DNA of 64,000 bases from Kitasatospora sp. NBC_01246. Its GTDB lineage: Bacteria > Actinomycetota > Actinomycetes > Streptomycetales > Streptomycetaceae. Shown here in pieces: positions 16,526 to 26,760 of this stretch. A program made the position numbers and the translations under genes. Under the pieces are notes generated by a model. It searched no databases. It had not been told where the DNA came from and saw nothing but the letters and a program-made list of their open reading frames with translations. Every line of letters starts with the position of its first letter. The stretch's first letter is position 1. The stretch spans positions 6,200,001 through 6,264,000 of the forward strand of contig NZ_CP108484.1 of NCBI RefSeq assembly GCF_036226505.1, written 5' to 3'.

Positions 16526-18231
16526 CCACCGACCGGCCGACCGCGCTCACCCCGACGCTGCCGGCCCCCCGCTCCGCACCCGCCGCCGAGACCACGGCGG
16601 CCCCCCGGCGCGGCTTCCTCGCCAAGGCCTTCGGCATCACCGCCGTGCTCAGCGCCGCCGGCTCCGCCCTCGGCCTGCTCCGCGACCTGCTGCTGGCCCG
16701 CTACTTCGGCGCCAACCAGGGCACCGACGCGTTCCTGGTCGCCTGGACCGTCCCGGAGACCGCCGCACCGCTGCTGATCGAGGACGCCATGTCCTTCCTC
16801 ATGGTGCCCGCCTTCGCCCTGGCCCTGGTCCTGCGGGAGGAGCACCCCGACGGGCCCGACCCGGTCCGCCAGCTGGTCCGCGCGACCCTGCCCTGGCTGC
16901 TGCTGGCGCTCACCGCGCTCTCGCTCGGCGTCGCGCTCGGCGCCCCCCAGCTGGTCGACCTGCTCGCCCCCGGCCTGGCCGACCCCGGGCTCGCCGTCAC
17001 CTGCACCCGGATCACCGCATGCACCGTGCTGCCCTTCGGCGTGGCCGGCTATCTCGCCGCCGCACTCCGGGCGCACCACAGCTTCACCGCCCCGGCCGGC
17101 ATCTACGTCGCCTACAACGTCGGCATCCTCGGCGTCCTGCTCAGCTGCCACGCGCTCTGGGGCGTCCGCTCCGCCGCGATCGGCGTCGCCCTCGGCAGCC
17201 TGCTGATGGCCGGTCTGCTGGTCGTCCCGTTCCTGCGCCGGCTGCGGTCCGGCCGCGCCGCCGCGGGCCGCCGGGCCCGCCCCGCACTCGTGCTGATCCC
17301 GCTCGCGCTGCTGCCGGTGGCCGCCTTCACGCTCACCCGGCAGGCTCAGGTCTTCATCGAGCGCTTCCTCGGCTCCGCGCTGCCGCCCGGCACCATCTCG
17401 CACCTCAACTACGCCGCCAAGGTCTCCCAACTGGCCATGACGGCGGCCATCCTGATCTGCACGGTGACCTTCCCGCTGGTCGCCCGGGCGCTCGCCGCCG
17501 GGGACCTCACCGCAGCCCGCGACCGGGTCGAGAAGGACCTCGGCCAGGCGGCCGCGGTCGTCCTGTTCGGCACCGCCTTCCTGCTGGCCTGCGCCCCCTC
17601 GGTGGTCGCCCTGCTCTTCCAGCGCGGCGCCTTCGGCGCCCAGGACACCGCCGCCACCGCGGCCGTCATCCGCGTCTACAGCTTCGGACTGCCCGCGCAG
17701 GCGCTGATCGGCGTGATGATCCGCCCCTACTTCTCGCTCCGCCCGGTGGTCCGCCGCGCCGGCGACCCGCGCACCGACGACGGCGGCCGCCGGCTGCTCG
17801 ACTGGTACCCGGCCGCCGCCATGGTGCTCGGCCTGGTCGTCACCGTCGCCGTCGGCCTGCTCGCCACGCCCCGCTTCGGCGCCCTCGGCCTGGCCGCCGG
17901 GAACGCGGCCGGCATCACCACCACCGCGGCGCTGCTGCTGCGCGGGCTCGTCCTGCGCGGCATCGCGCTGCGCCTGCGCCTGGTCCTCGGCGGCCACGCC
18001 AGGCTGCTGGCCGCCGCCGCCGGGGCGGCCGCCCTCGGCACCCCCGCCGCCGGACTCCCCGCCGACCCCCTGCTCTCGACGCTGCTCGGGGGCCTCACCG
18101 TGGCGCTCGCCTTCGCCGCCCTCGGCACCGGTCTCGGTGCCCGCGAGGTGCGCGGACCGGTCCTCGCCGTCGTCCGGGCCCTGTGCCCGCCATCCGTTGC
18201 CGATGAAGGGAAGCCTCCCCATGGACGCTGA
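16522..18231 (+). CDS. MurJ/MviN-type lipid-linked oligosaccharide flippase (Wzx role)
   Basis: A 569 aa protein with about 14 hydrophobic segments. AKAFGITAVLSAAGSALGLLRDLLLARYFGAN at residues 33-64 (quoted with its core GLLRDLL) is the start of the MviN family. YTILG-type loops and ALFQRGAFGAQDTA match MurJ repeats. In this setting it most likely flips the undecaprenyl-linked EPS unit rather than lipid II. It overlaps the polymerase by four bases and the deacetylase by 11. An essential housekeeping murJ is expected elsewhere in the genome. Confidence 0.9.
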   Translation: MTTDRPTALTPTLPAPRSAPAAETTAAPRRGFLAKAFGITAVLSAAGSALGLLRDLLLARYFGANQGTDAFLVAWTVPETAAPLLIEDAMSFLMVPAFALALVLREEHPDGPDPVRQLVRATLPWLLLALTALSLGVALGAPQLVDLLAPGLADPGLAVTCTRITACTVLPFGVAGYLAAALRAHHSFTAPAGIYVAYNVGILGVLLSCHALWGVRSAAIGVALGSLLMAGLLVVPFLRRLRSGRAAAGRRARPALVLIPLALLPVAAFTLTRQAQVFIERFLGSALPPGTISHLNYAAKVSQLAMTAAILICTVTFPLVARALAAGDLTAARDRVEKDLGQAAAVVLFGTAFLLACAPSVVALLFQRGAFGAQDTAATAAVIRVYSFGLPAQALIGVMIRPYFSLRPVVRRAGDPRTDDGGRRLLDWYPAAAMVLGLVVTVAVGLLATPRFGALGLAAGNAAGITTTAALLLRGLVLRGIALRLRLVLGGHARLLAAAAGAAALGTPAAGLPADPLLSTLLGGLTVALAFAALGTGLGAREVRGPVLAVVRALCPPSVADEGKPPHGR

Positions 18232-19246
18232 ACGGGGATCCGTACGGTCGGTGCTGTCGGGCGTACGCCGCTCCGGCGCGCCGGCGGCAGCCGGTCCACG
18301 GACCGAGGTGCCGCGCGCCGCGGGCCGCCGCCCGGAGGCACAGCTGCCCCGAAGTCGCCGGCCCGCCACCCGGGCACCCGCCCAGGAGGCCACCTCGCCG
18401 TGGATCCTGATGTACCACTCGGTGGCCGTCGAGGAGGACGACCCGTACCAGCTGACCGTCAGCCCGGAGCGCTTCGCCGAGCAGATCGCCTGGCTCCACC
18501 GGCGCGGCCGGCGCGGCGTCTCGGTCCGCGAGCTGATGCGGGCCAGGGCCGCCGGCCGGGCCGACAACATGGTCGGCCTGACCTTCGACGACGGCTATGC
18601 GGACTTCGGCCGCTTCGCCGTACCGATTCTGCAGGCGTACGGGTTCACCGCGACCGCCTACGTGGTCGCCGACCTGCTGGGCCGGGCCAACGACTGGGAC
18701 GTCAAGGGCCCGCGCAAGAAGCTGCTCACCGTCCAGGAGGTCACCGAACTCGCGGCCGCCGGCTGGGAGATCGGCTCCCACGGCCTCGGCCACCAGGCCC
18801 TGCCCGGCCTGCCCGCCGACGTCCTGGCCACCCAGACCCGGGAGAGCCGGCGCGTGCTGGAGGAGGTCGTCGGCGGTCCGGTCACCGGCTTCTGCTACCC
18901 GTACGGCGCCGTCGACCTTCCCGCCACGCTGGCCGTGCGCGACGCCGGTTACGACTACGCCTGCGCCATCGCGCACTCCCCGCTCACCGGCCGCTACGCG
19001 CTGCCCCGCTGCTACGTCGGCGACCGCGACGGCGCCTGGCGGCTGCGCGCCAAGCGCGGCCGCCACCGCCTCCGCGACACCGTCACCGAGCTGCGCCGCA
19101 ACCGCCTCGCGGCACGCTCCGCGTCGAAGGGCCGGGCCGGCGCCGAGCGCGAGGAGACGCAGGGGAGCGCCGGGGCCCGGAGCACCGCGGGCGGGTCCGA
19201 GCGCCCCGCCGGGGAGCGTGCGGGCCGGCGGGGGGCCGACCGGTGA
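18221..19246 (+). CDS. Polysaccharide deacetylase family protein (NodB/CE4 domain)
   Basis: A 341 aa protein. Residues 1-60 are a basic, Pro/Ala-rich lead without a clear signal peptide. The CE4 domain then shows ILMYHSV, TFDDGYADF (catalytic and metal Asp pair) and SHGLGHQAL (the HxxxH-type metal ligands), then GFCYPYG. It would remove N-acetyl groups from amino sugars of the EPS or its precursor. Because no export signal is visible, the lipid-linked or nucleotide precursor may be the substrate. ATG 18221 lies 8 nt after GGGAAG and overlaps the flippase. The last 70 residues are charged and low-complexity. Confidence 0.9.
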   Translation: MDAERGSVRSVLSGVRRSGAPAAAGPRTEVPRAAGRRPEAQLPRSRRPATRAPAQEATSPWILMYHSVAVEEDDPYQLTVSPERFAEQIAWLHRRGRRGVSVRELMRARAAGRADNMVGLTFDDGYADFGRFAVPILQAYGFTATAYVVADLLGRANDWDVKGPRKKLLTVQEVTELAAAGWEIGSHGLGHQALPGLPADVLATQTRESRRVLEEVVGGPVTGFCYPYGAVDLPATLAVRDAGYDYACAIAHSPLTGRYALPRCYVGDRDGAWRLRAKRGRHRLRDTVTELRRNRLAARSASKGRAGAEREETQGSAGARSTAGGSERPAGERAGRRGADR

Positions 19247-20358
19247 GGGTGCTGCACATCGTCACCGGTCTCGCCTCCGGCGGCGCCGAGCGCCAGCTCC
19301 AGCTGCTGCTGCGCCACCTGCCCGCGCACCAGCACTGCGAGGTGGTCGCGCTGACCAACCCCGGCACGGTGGCCACCGCGCTGCGCGCCGAGGGCGTCAC
19401 CGTCCACCACCTGGCGATGCGTGGCAACCGCGACGTGGGCGCGCTGCCCCGGCTCGTCCGGCTGATCCGGTCCGGCCGCTACGACCTCGTCCACACCCAC
19501 CTCTACCGGGCCGGCCTGTACGGGCGGCTGGCCGCCCGGCTGGCCGGCGTCCGGGCGGTGGTGGCCACCGAGCACTCGCTGCACGCGGGGGTGATCGAGG
19601 GCCGCCCGGTCACCCGCGGCGTCAAGGGTCTCTACCTGGCGGCCGAGCGCCTGGGCACCACCACCGTCGCGGTGTCCCGGCAGGTCGCCCAGACCCTGCA
19701 CGCCTGGGGCGTGCCGCCGGGCCGGGTCGAGCTGATCCCCAACGGCATCGACGCCGCCCGCTACCGCCGTCCGGACGCCGACCGGGCCGCGGCCCGGCAC
19801 CGGCTGCGCGCCGACCTCGGCCTCCCGGCGGCGAGCTGGGTGGTCGGCGGGGTCGGCCGGCTGGTACCCGGCAAGCGGTTCCACGTCCTGCTGGAGGCGC
19901 TCGCCGGCCTCGACCCGGCCGCCCGGCTGGTGCTGGTCGGCGAGGGCCCCGAACGCGCCGCCCTGGAGCGGCGGGCCGCCGAACTCGGCGTCCGCGACCG
20001 CCTGGTCCTCACCGGCGAGCGCGACGACGTCCCCGACCTGCTGGCCGCGCTGGACGTGCTGGCCGCCCCCTCGACCGCCGAGACCTTCGGCCTCGGCGTC
20101 CTGGAGGGCCTGGCGGCCGGCCTGCCGGTCCGCCACAGTGCCTGTCCGGCCCTGGACGAACTCCCGCCGGCCGCCGCTCCGCAGGCCCGCCGGATCCCCT
20201 CCGACGCCGCCGCCTACACCACCGCGCTGCGCGAGCTGCGCCACCTCAACGACCACGGCCCCGAGCCCCTGCCCCGGCCCCCGGCGGTCGGCCACTACGA
20301 CATCGTCCGGGTGGCCGCCGACCTCGGCGCCCTCTACGACCGCCTGGCACCCGCTTGA
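19243..20358 (+). CDS. Glycosyltransferase family 4, second EPS transferase
   Basis: A 371 aa GT-B enzyme. LHIVTGLASGGAERQLQLLL is the classic GT4 start. Donor-side motifs are LIPNGIDAARY, GGVGRLVPGKRFHVLLEAL and PSTAETFGLGVLEGLAAGLPV. GTG 19243 overlaps the deacetylase stop by four bases (GTGA). With the initiating enzyme and the GT at 12174, this predicts a short repeat unit of about three sugars, unless other transferases act in trans. The sugar specificity is not readable from sequence. Confidence 0.93.
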   Translation: MRVLHIVTGLASGGAERQLQLLLRHLPAHQHCEVVALTNPGTVATALRAEGVTVHHLAMRGNRDVGALPRLVRLIRSGRYDLVHTHLYRAGLYGRLAARLAGVRAVVATEHSLHAGVIEGRPVTRGVKGLYLAAERLGTTTVAVSRQVAQTLHAWGVPPGRVELIPNGIDAARYRRPDADRAAARHRLRADLGLPAASWVVGGVGRLVPGKRFHVLLEALAGLDPAARLVLVGEGPERAALERRAAELGVRDRLVLTGERDDVPDLLAALDVLAAPSTAETFGLGVLEGLAAGLPVRHSACPALDELPPAAAPQARRIPSDAAAYTTALRELRHLNDHGPEPLPRPPAVGHYDIVRVAADLGALYDRLAPA

Positions 20359-20423
20359 GCCGCAGGCAGCCGCCGAACCCCCGGGCCGCCGGCCGGGCGG
20401 CCCCCATATCCAAGGAGCACCCC

Positions 20424-21236
20424 ATGTCCGAACCGCGCCGAAGCGTCCGCAGCCTGGCCCGCCGCTGGTGGCCGGTGGTCCTCGCGGTGCCGCTGGGCGC
20501 CGCCGCCGGCGCCGGGTACGCCGTCGTCGCGCACCCCTCGTACGCCGCCAACTCCTATGTGATCGTGGTGCCGGAGAACCAGGGGGAGAGCGCCTCGGCG
20601 ATCAACTTCGCCCAGGCGTACGGCCGGCTGGCCGGTCAGCCCCAGGTGCTCGCGGCCGCCGCCGCCGAGACCGGGCACAGCCGCACCGAACTGGAGACCC
20701 TGGTGCACGGCACCACCTCCCCGGACGCCCCGATGATCGAGATCACCGGTACCGGCGCGCGGCCCCGGGAGGCGGTGCTGGCCGCCGACGCGGTCGCCCG
20801 GTCGCTGGTCGCCTTCGCCAACACCAGCAGCAAGGAGACCGGCGTCCGGCTGGTCCCGCTGGCCCCCGCCGCCGAGCCCGACAAGCCGACCACGCCGTCC
20901 GCGCAGTTGGACGTCGCGGTCGGCGCCGCCGCCGGGGTGCTGATCGGCGCGCTGGTCATGATGACCCGCCGCCGGGGCGGTGAGGCCGGTCCGGCCGCCG
21001 TGGCGACGCCCGGCACGGAGCCCGCCGCCCCGGCCACCCCGCGCCCGCGCGCCGAGGAGGCCCCGGCGGCCGAGGCCCCGGCCGAACCGGCCGCGGCGGA
21101 GCGGCCCGGCACCGGGCAGGCCGTCCCCGAGCAGGCCGCCCCGGCGCAGCCCACGGGCGGGAAGGCAGCCGGCGGGAAGTCGCCCGCCGAGAAGGCCCCG
21201 GCCAAGGAGAAGAGCGCCGCCGGGAGCGGTCGATGA
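20424..21236 (+). CDS. Wzz/YveK-like polysaccharide chain-length protein with long Ala/Pro/Glu-rich tail
   Basis: A 270 aa membrane protein. One helix near residues 15-35 and a second near 155-175 flank an external loop, the Wzz topology. FAQAYGRLAGQPQVLAAAAAE resembles the loop of YveK/CapA proteins. It has no Walker motifs, so the tyrosine-kinase half of actinobacterial Wzc-like proteins is missing. The last ~90 residues are low-complexity Ala/Pro/Glu/Lys and cytoplasmic by topology. AAGGAG lies 6 nt before ATG 20424, and the stop overlaps the next ATG. Confidence 0.82.
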   Translation: MSEPRRSVRSLARRWWPVVLAVPLGAAAGAGYAVVAHPSYAANSYVIVVPENQGESASAINFAQAYGRLAGQPQVLAAAAAETGHSRTELETLVHGTTSPDAPMIEITGTGARPREAVLAADAVARSLVAFANTSSKETGVRLVPLAPAAEPDKPTTPSAQLDVAVGAAAGVLIGALVMMTRRRGGEAGPAAVATPGTEPAAPATPRPRAEEAPAAEAPAEPAAAERPGTGQAVPEQAAPAQPTGGKAAGGKSPAEKAPAKEKSAAGSGR

Positions 21237-22396
21237 GTACCGAGGCGCCGGCCACCACCGGTCTCCCCGCCCAGGCCGGCGCGCCCCGCTGGACCACCGA
21301 GCTGCACCGCGAGGACGACGCCCTGGACGTCCTCGCCGAGGAGTGGGACGACCTGGTCACCCGCTGCCGGACGGCCACCTTCTTCCAGGCCGCGGTCTGG
21401 CAGCGCTCCTGGTGGCGCCAGTACGGCCGCCCGGGCGACCTCCTGGTCCTGCTGGTCCGCCGGAACGGCCGGCTGGTCGGCGCGGGAGCGTTCCGGCGGC
21501 GCCCCGGCCCGCTCGGCGGGCTGACCGGCCTCGGCGACGGGCTGATCGACTTCACCGACATCCTGCTCGACGACTCCTGCGCCGATCGCGCGGCGGCCGA
21601 GTTCGCCGCGGCCCTGCCGCTCACCCGCCCCTGGCACAGCCTGGAGCTGCGCGAGGTGCACCCCGAGGCGGCCGTCCAGCGGGTCTTCGAGCAGTGGCGG
21701 GGCCGGCGGCGCCGGTTCGGCGACTCGCTCTGCCAGTACCTGCCGGCCGTCCCGATGGAGCAGTTGCTCAAGCGGGTGCCCGGCAAGACCGCCCAGCGCA
21801 GCCGGGTGAAGCTCCGCAAGATCGCCGAGGCCGGGGTCGAGGTCCGTTCGACGCCCCCGGAGGAGGTGCCCGAGGCCCTGGAGGGGCTGCTCCGACTGCA
21901 CTTCGAGCAGTGGCACGAGCGCGGCGTCACCCCGGAGCACCGCACCGGGCGGTTCGCTCGGCACCTCGCCGAGTCCACCACCGGCCTGGTCGCCACCGGC
22001 CGCGCCGCGGTGCACCAGTACTGGCTGGACGGCGAGCTGGTCGCGGTGAACCTGCTGCTGCTCTGCCCGTCCTTCGGCGGTCTCTACCTGTACGGCGCGC
22101 ACCCCCGGCTGCGCGAGCGCCTGGACATCGCCGGTCTGCTGTTCGGGGCGGCGCTGGACGAGACGGTCGACGCCGGGATCCCGCTGCTCAGCCTGTTGCG
22201 CGGCCAGGAGCCCTACAAGCAGCGCTGGCGGCCGGACCAGCTGTTCAACCAGCGGCTGCTGTTCGGTCCGCGCGGGCCGGCGCCGGCGGCCGCCGCCCGG
22301 GGCGGCTCGGTCCGGGCCCGGCAGGTCGCGGTGCACGTCCTGCGCACCCGGCTGCCGAGGCTCAAGGAGGCGCTGGCGGCCCGCCGGCGGAGCTGA
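21233..22396 (+). CDS. GNAT family acyltransferase (Acetyltransf_6/FemAB-like), EPS modification
   Basis: A 387 aa two-lobed GNAT-fold protein of the kind found in cellulose- and EPS-acetylation loci. TATFFQAAVWQRSWWRQYG resembles the first lobe, and LYLYGAHPRLRERLDIAGLL with PLLSLLRGQEPYKQRW the second. It would add an acyl group to a sugar or amino sugar of the polymer or its precursor, possibly opposing the deacetylase. It overlaps the Wzz-like stop (ATGA) and is the last gene of the EPS operon, convergent with the GH26-like gene. Confidence 0.85.
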   Translation: MSTEAPATTGLPAQAGAPRWTTELHREDDALDVLAEEWDDLVTRCRTATFFQAAVWQRSWWRQYGRPGDLLVLLVRRNGRLVGAGAFRRRPGPLGGLTGLGDGLIDFTDILLDDSCADRAAAEFAAALPLTRPWHSLELREVHPEAAVQRVFEQWRGRRRRFGDSLCQYLPAVPMEQLLKRVPGKTAQRSRVKLRKIAEAGVEVRSTPPEEVPEALEGLLRLHFEQWHERGVTPEHRTGRFARHLAESTTGLVATGRAAVHQYWLDGELVAVNLLLLCPSFGGLYLYGAHPRLRERLDIAGLLFGAALDETVDAGIPLLSLLRGQEPYKQRWRPDQLFNQRLLFGPRGPAPAAAARGGSVRARQVAVHVLRTRLPRLKEALAARRRS

Positions 22397-22430
22397 GCCC
22401 CGCCCCGCCTGCGGGCCCGGCCGCCCGCCT

Positions 22431-23675
22431 TCAGCGCCGGGCCGGCAGCCCGCCCGGCGCGGGTGCGGCGGACGGTGAGGGCGGCGTGGAGGGCGAGGGG
22501 GACGGTGCCGCGGACGGCGAGGCCGGTGCGGAGGGGGTCCCGGAGGCCGCCGCGGTCGGCGAGGCGCCCGGCGAGCCCGACCCGGCGGCCCCCGGCTGCG
22601 GGGTGACCGCCGGGGGCGCCGGCACAGCGGTGACCGGGGCCCCCTTGGACCCGGACATCAGCTGCTTGAACCGGCTGCTGGAGCGCGGGTTCTGCGCGCA
22701 CTGCCAGAACCCGTGCGGGCAGTAGTCGGTGACCGTCTGGTAGCTGGTGTCGTGGGTGCGGATCCACTCCACCATCCGCTGCACGAACTCCGGGTTGTCG
22801 CCGTTGCGGAACAGCCCCCACTCCGGGTAGGAGACCGGCTTGCCGCGCTTGGCGGCGAACTCGACCTGGTCCTGCAGCCCGTACGGCTCGCGGACGTAGT
22901 TGTCGAAGGTGGCGCCGGCGGGCTGGTCGTAGCTGTCCATGCCGATGATGTCGACCACGTCGTCGCCGGGGTAGCACTTGGTCCACGGGATCGCGTCCAG
23001 CCCCCGGTTGGGGGTGAAGTCGAAGCGGAACCGCTGACCGGGCACCGAGCGCATCACGGAGACGATCCGCCGCCAGTACGCCTTCCAGGCGGTCGGGTCG
23101 GGCTTGCAGCGGTGGGTGTAGGTGGTGCCGTTCATCTCCCAGCCGAGGGTGAGCACGGTGTCCGCCCCGCCGAGCGCCACCAGCCGGCGGGCGAGCCGCA
23201 GGAAGTGTCGGTCGAAGTCCCCCCGGGCGCCCTGGGCGAGCAGCTTGGCCACCTCGCCGTCCGGCACGGCGGCCTCGCTGGGCACCATCATCGGGACGCC
23301 GAGGATCAGCATCCGGGAGGGGTCGGCCAGCCGCCACTGCGACCACATGCCGAGCACCACCGGCTCGCCCTCGACGTCCGCCCAGCTGTTGCCGGCCAGA
23401 TAGGTGTGGCCGACCTGCATGTTGGCGTTGTTCAGCCACTGCGCGTAGCGGCCCAGCTGGGGGATGTACTTGTCCCACGAGCCGACGAAGGCACCGAACG
23501 GGGCCTCGTGCTTCGGCCGCTGGACGACCGGCCGGGGGGCGGCGCCGCGGGGCTGGAACGCGTCCGAGGAGAGGGCGTGCCGTTCGGTCTGGCTGAGCGG
23601 GGTCCCGGTGGGGACGCTCGCGGTGGTCAGCGTCAACAGGGCGGCGGCAGCCAGCGTCAGGCGGCCGAGTCGCAT
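22431..23675 (-). CDS. Secreted GH26-like glycoside hydrolase with Ser/Pro/Ala-rich tail
   Basis: A 414 aa protein. The N-terminal LTLAAAALLTLTTAS is a signal peptide. The barrel carries LGWEMNGTTYTH (acid/base Glu at the end of strand 4) and PVSYPEWGLF (nucleophile Glu, strand 7), as in clan GH-A family 26. DIIGMDSYDQP lies between them. The last ~70 residues are Ser/Pro/Ala low complexity and look like a linker with no module after it. It starts at ATG 23675 behind GGAGGAG. Next to an EPS operon it probably trims or releases the polymer, though the linkage cut is unknown. Confidence 0.85.
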   Translation of the reverse strand: MRLGRLTLAAAALLTLTTASVPTGTPLSQTERHALSSDAFQPRGAAPRPVVQRPKHEAPFGAFVGSWDKYIPQLGRYAQWLNNANMQVGHTYLAGNSWADVEGEPVVLGMWSQWRLADPSRMLILGVPMMVPSEAAVPDGEVAKLLAQGARGDFDRHFLRLARRLVALGGADTVLTLGWEMNGTTYTHRCKPDPTAWKAYWRRIVSVMRSVPGQRFRFDFTPNRGLDAIPWTKCYPGDDVVDIIGMDSYDQPAGATFDNYVREPYGLQDQVEFAAKRGKPVSYPEWGLFRNGDNPEFVQRMVEWIRTHDTSYQTVTDYCPHGFWQCAQNPRSSSRFKQLMSGSKGAPVTAVPAPPAVTPQPGAAGSGSPGASPTAAASGTPSAPASPSAAPSPSPSTPPSPSAAPAPGGLPARR

Positions 23676-24028
23676 GGTCTCTCCTCCGGCGTCACGGGGC
23701 GGGGGCAGCGGGACGGACCGTGATACCCCGCTCGCAGACAGTAGGCCCCGCAGGCGTCGGAAAAGCCGAATGTCACCCTAAAGTGGGCGGTATTCGAACG
23801 CCGTCTGCCGCAACGTGCCGTGTATCACCTCTGTAACAGTCCGGACGGCCCTGGAGGCCGTACCGCGGCCGCCCGCCCGGAGCGCCTCCCGGGCGGCCGC
23901 GGGTCCGACGGCGCAGGTGGGCGGGCGGATCCGGCGAAGGGCGCGAATCGGCCGGCCGCGCCCGCGCCGCCCCGCCGTCCGGCCGGGTCCGGCTGACTCG
24001 TGACGGTGTCGAAAGGTACGCTCCGCCC
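23676..24028. other. Divergent intergenic region (353 bp)
   Basis: It lies between the GH26-like gene and the beta-propeller gene. No gene is seen. Bases 23738-23743 read TACTGT on the minus strand, a possible -10 for the hydrolase. The plus-strand promoter is listed separately. Confidence 0.55.
23993..24022 (+). promoter_or_regulatory. Leaderless promoter of the beta-propeller gene
   Basis: TGACTC (23993-23998), an 18 bp spacer and TACGCT (24017-24022), followed by six bases and GTG 24029. There is no Shine-Dalgarno sequence. Confidence 0.55.
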
Positions 24029-24958
24029 GTGTCCTGGAAGCCGCTGCGTGTCCTCACCCCCCGATCGATCCTCCCTGCCCTGGCGGTCCTGCTGGTCCTT
24101 GTGGCGGGCGCGGCCGCGCATGCCAACAAGCCGGTGCCGTTCGGTGACCGGGTGGCCGGGCCGGGCGGCGCGGACGCCAGCCCGGTCAACTCGCAGTCGT
24201 TGGGCGCGGACGGTCTGGAGCTGAAGGTGGGCCCCGGCCTGGAGGCCTACAACCGGGACACCGGCGAGCCCGCCTGGTCCTACCGCCGCGAGGGCGCCAC
24301 CGCGCTGTACCTGGCGATGGCGGGCGAGAACGCCGTGGTGGTCTGGGACGACGGCCTGGTCACCTCGGTGCGCCCCGGCGACCACGAGGTGCGCTGGCAC
24401 CGCGCGGTACCCGGCCTGGCGGACTGGATGAGCGGCCAGGGCGAGCCGGGCGCCGAGAAGCGGACCGACGAGCAGCGCAGGCAGCTCCAGCGGGAGCGCG
24501 CCGCGGCGGCCCTGCACACCGTCCAGCAGTCCGCGCCCTGGGTGGCCGTGGTCACCCCCGAGCTGACCATGGGCTTCCGCGACGCCGACGGTGACCTCCG
24601 TTACAACTCCAAGCCGGCCGGCAACTGCGTCTACGACCCGACCCGCACGGTGGGCACCGACTTCGCGGTGCTCGTGCCGCGCAGCTGCGCCAACAGCACC
24701 GGCCAGCCGGTCTCCGGCGGCATCACCGGCTACCGGCTGGACAGCACCGGCTGGCAGCTGGCCGCCGGCCCGGGGGTGTCGCTGAAGGCCCTGGACGGCC
24801 GCCGGGTGCTGATCTCGGACGGTCCGATCGTCGGCCCCAAGGTGTTCGACACCCAGGCGGCGGCCCCCGAGGCGGCCTGCGGCAGCCCGGCCGAGCCCTT
24901 CGCCGCCGTCCGCCCGCAGGGCAGCTGCGACGCCGCGGAGGACGCCCCGCAGTCCTGA
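24029..24958 (+). CDS. Membrane-anchored PQQ-like beta-propeller protein
   Basis: A 309 aa protein. Residues 12-32 (ILPALAVLLVLVAGAAAHA) form a signal or anchor helix. The rest resembles PQQ/outer-membrane-assembly propeller blades: GLEAYNRDTGEPAWSYRR, NAVVVWDDGLVTSVRPGDHE and ITGYRLDSTGWQL. A second, larger propeller protein occurs at 61504. No enzyme motif is visible, so it could be a sensor or scaffold outside the membrane. The gene is followed by a 9 bp GC-rich hairpin. The function is unknown. Confidence 0.8.
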   Translation: MSWKPLRVLTPRSILPALAVLLVLVAGAAAHANKPVPFGDRVAGPGGADASPVNSQSLGADGLELKVGPGLEAYNRDTGEPAWSYRREGATALYLAMAGENAVVVWDDGLVTSVRPGDHEVRWHRAVPGLADWMSGQGEPGAEKRTDEQRRQLQRERAAAALHTVQQSAPWVAVVTPELTMGFRDADGDLRYNSKPAGNCVYDPTRTVGTDFAVLVPRSCANSTGQPVSGGITGYRLDSTGWQLAAGPGVSLKALDGRRVLISDGPIVGPKVFDTQAAAPEAACGSPAEPFAAVRPQGSCDAAEDAPQS

Positions 24959-24984
24959 GACCGGTACCCCGGCGGTAAAAGCCT

Positions 24985-25007
24985 CCGGGCCCCGTCACGG
25001 GGCCCGG
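24985..25007 (+). terminator. Hairpin between the beta-propeller and ABC-F genes
   Basis: CCGGGCCCC (24985-24993), loop GTCAC, GGGGCCCGG (24999-25007). It directly abuts the next -10 box, so it could also shape the ABC-F promoter. Confidence 0.6.
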
Positions 25008-25013
25008 TAGACT
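25008..25013 (+). promoter_or_regulatory. -10 box upstream of the ABC-F leader ORF
   Basis: TAGACT ends 7 nt before ATG 25021, so RNA would begin at or near the A of a 7-codon ORF. No good -35 is seen, because the upstream bases form the hairpin. Confidence 0.5.
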
Positions 25014-25020
25014 TGCCGTC

Positions 25021-25044
25021 ATGGCTGTTCTCTCCGGGCACTAG
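25021..25044 (+). CDS. Putative leaderless leader peptide (7 aa) ahead of the ABC-F gene
   Basis: ATG to TAG encodes MAVLSGH. It lies 117 nt upstream of the ABC-F start. The bases between (25045-25110) are GC-rich and can form alternative hairpins. Known antibiotic-resistance ABC-F genes are often attenuated by short leader ORFs, so this is a plausible ribosome-sensing element. It is inferred from position only. Confidence 0.4.
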   Translation: MAVLSGH

Positions 25045-25161
25045 CGGACGAGCGGCGCCGCCCCCGGGCGGTCCGCCGGTCTGCCGACGTCGCCCCCTTC
25101 CGCTGCCCCGGCCCTGTGCCATGCCCAGGCGCCCGCCCACGTCCCAGGAGTAGTCCCAGCC

Positions 25162-26760
<1,599 letters not shown>

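Noticed and set aside
16522..18231. Housekeeping murJ
   Set aside because: The gene overlaps EPS polymerase and deacetylase genes, so an EPS flippase role is more likely.
12174..23675. Antibiotic or polyketide biosynthetic cluster
   Set aside because: No PKS, NRPS, terpene or RiPP enzymes; all genes fit polysaccharide assembly.
25121..25153. Second short ORF (MPRRPPTSQE) before ABC-F
   Set aside because: No ribosome site or promoter, and its end simply overlaps the ABC-F ribosome site.
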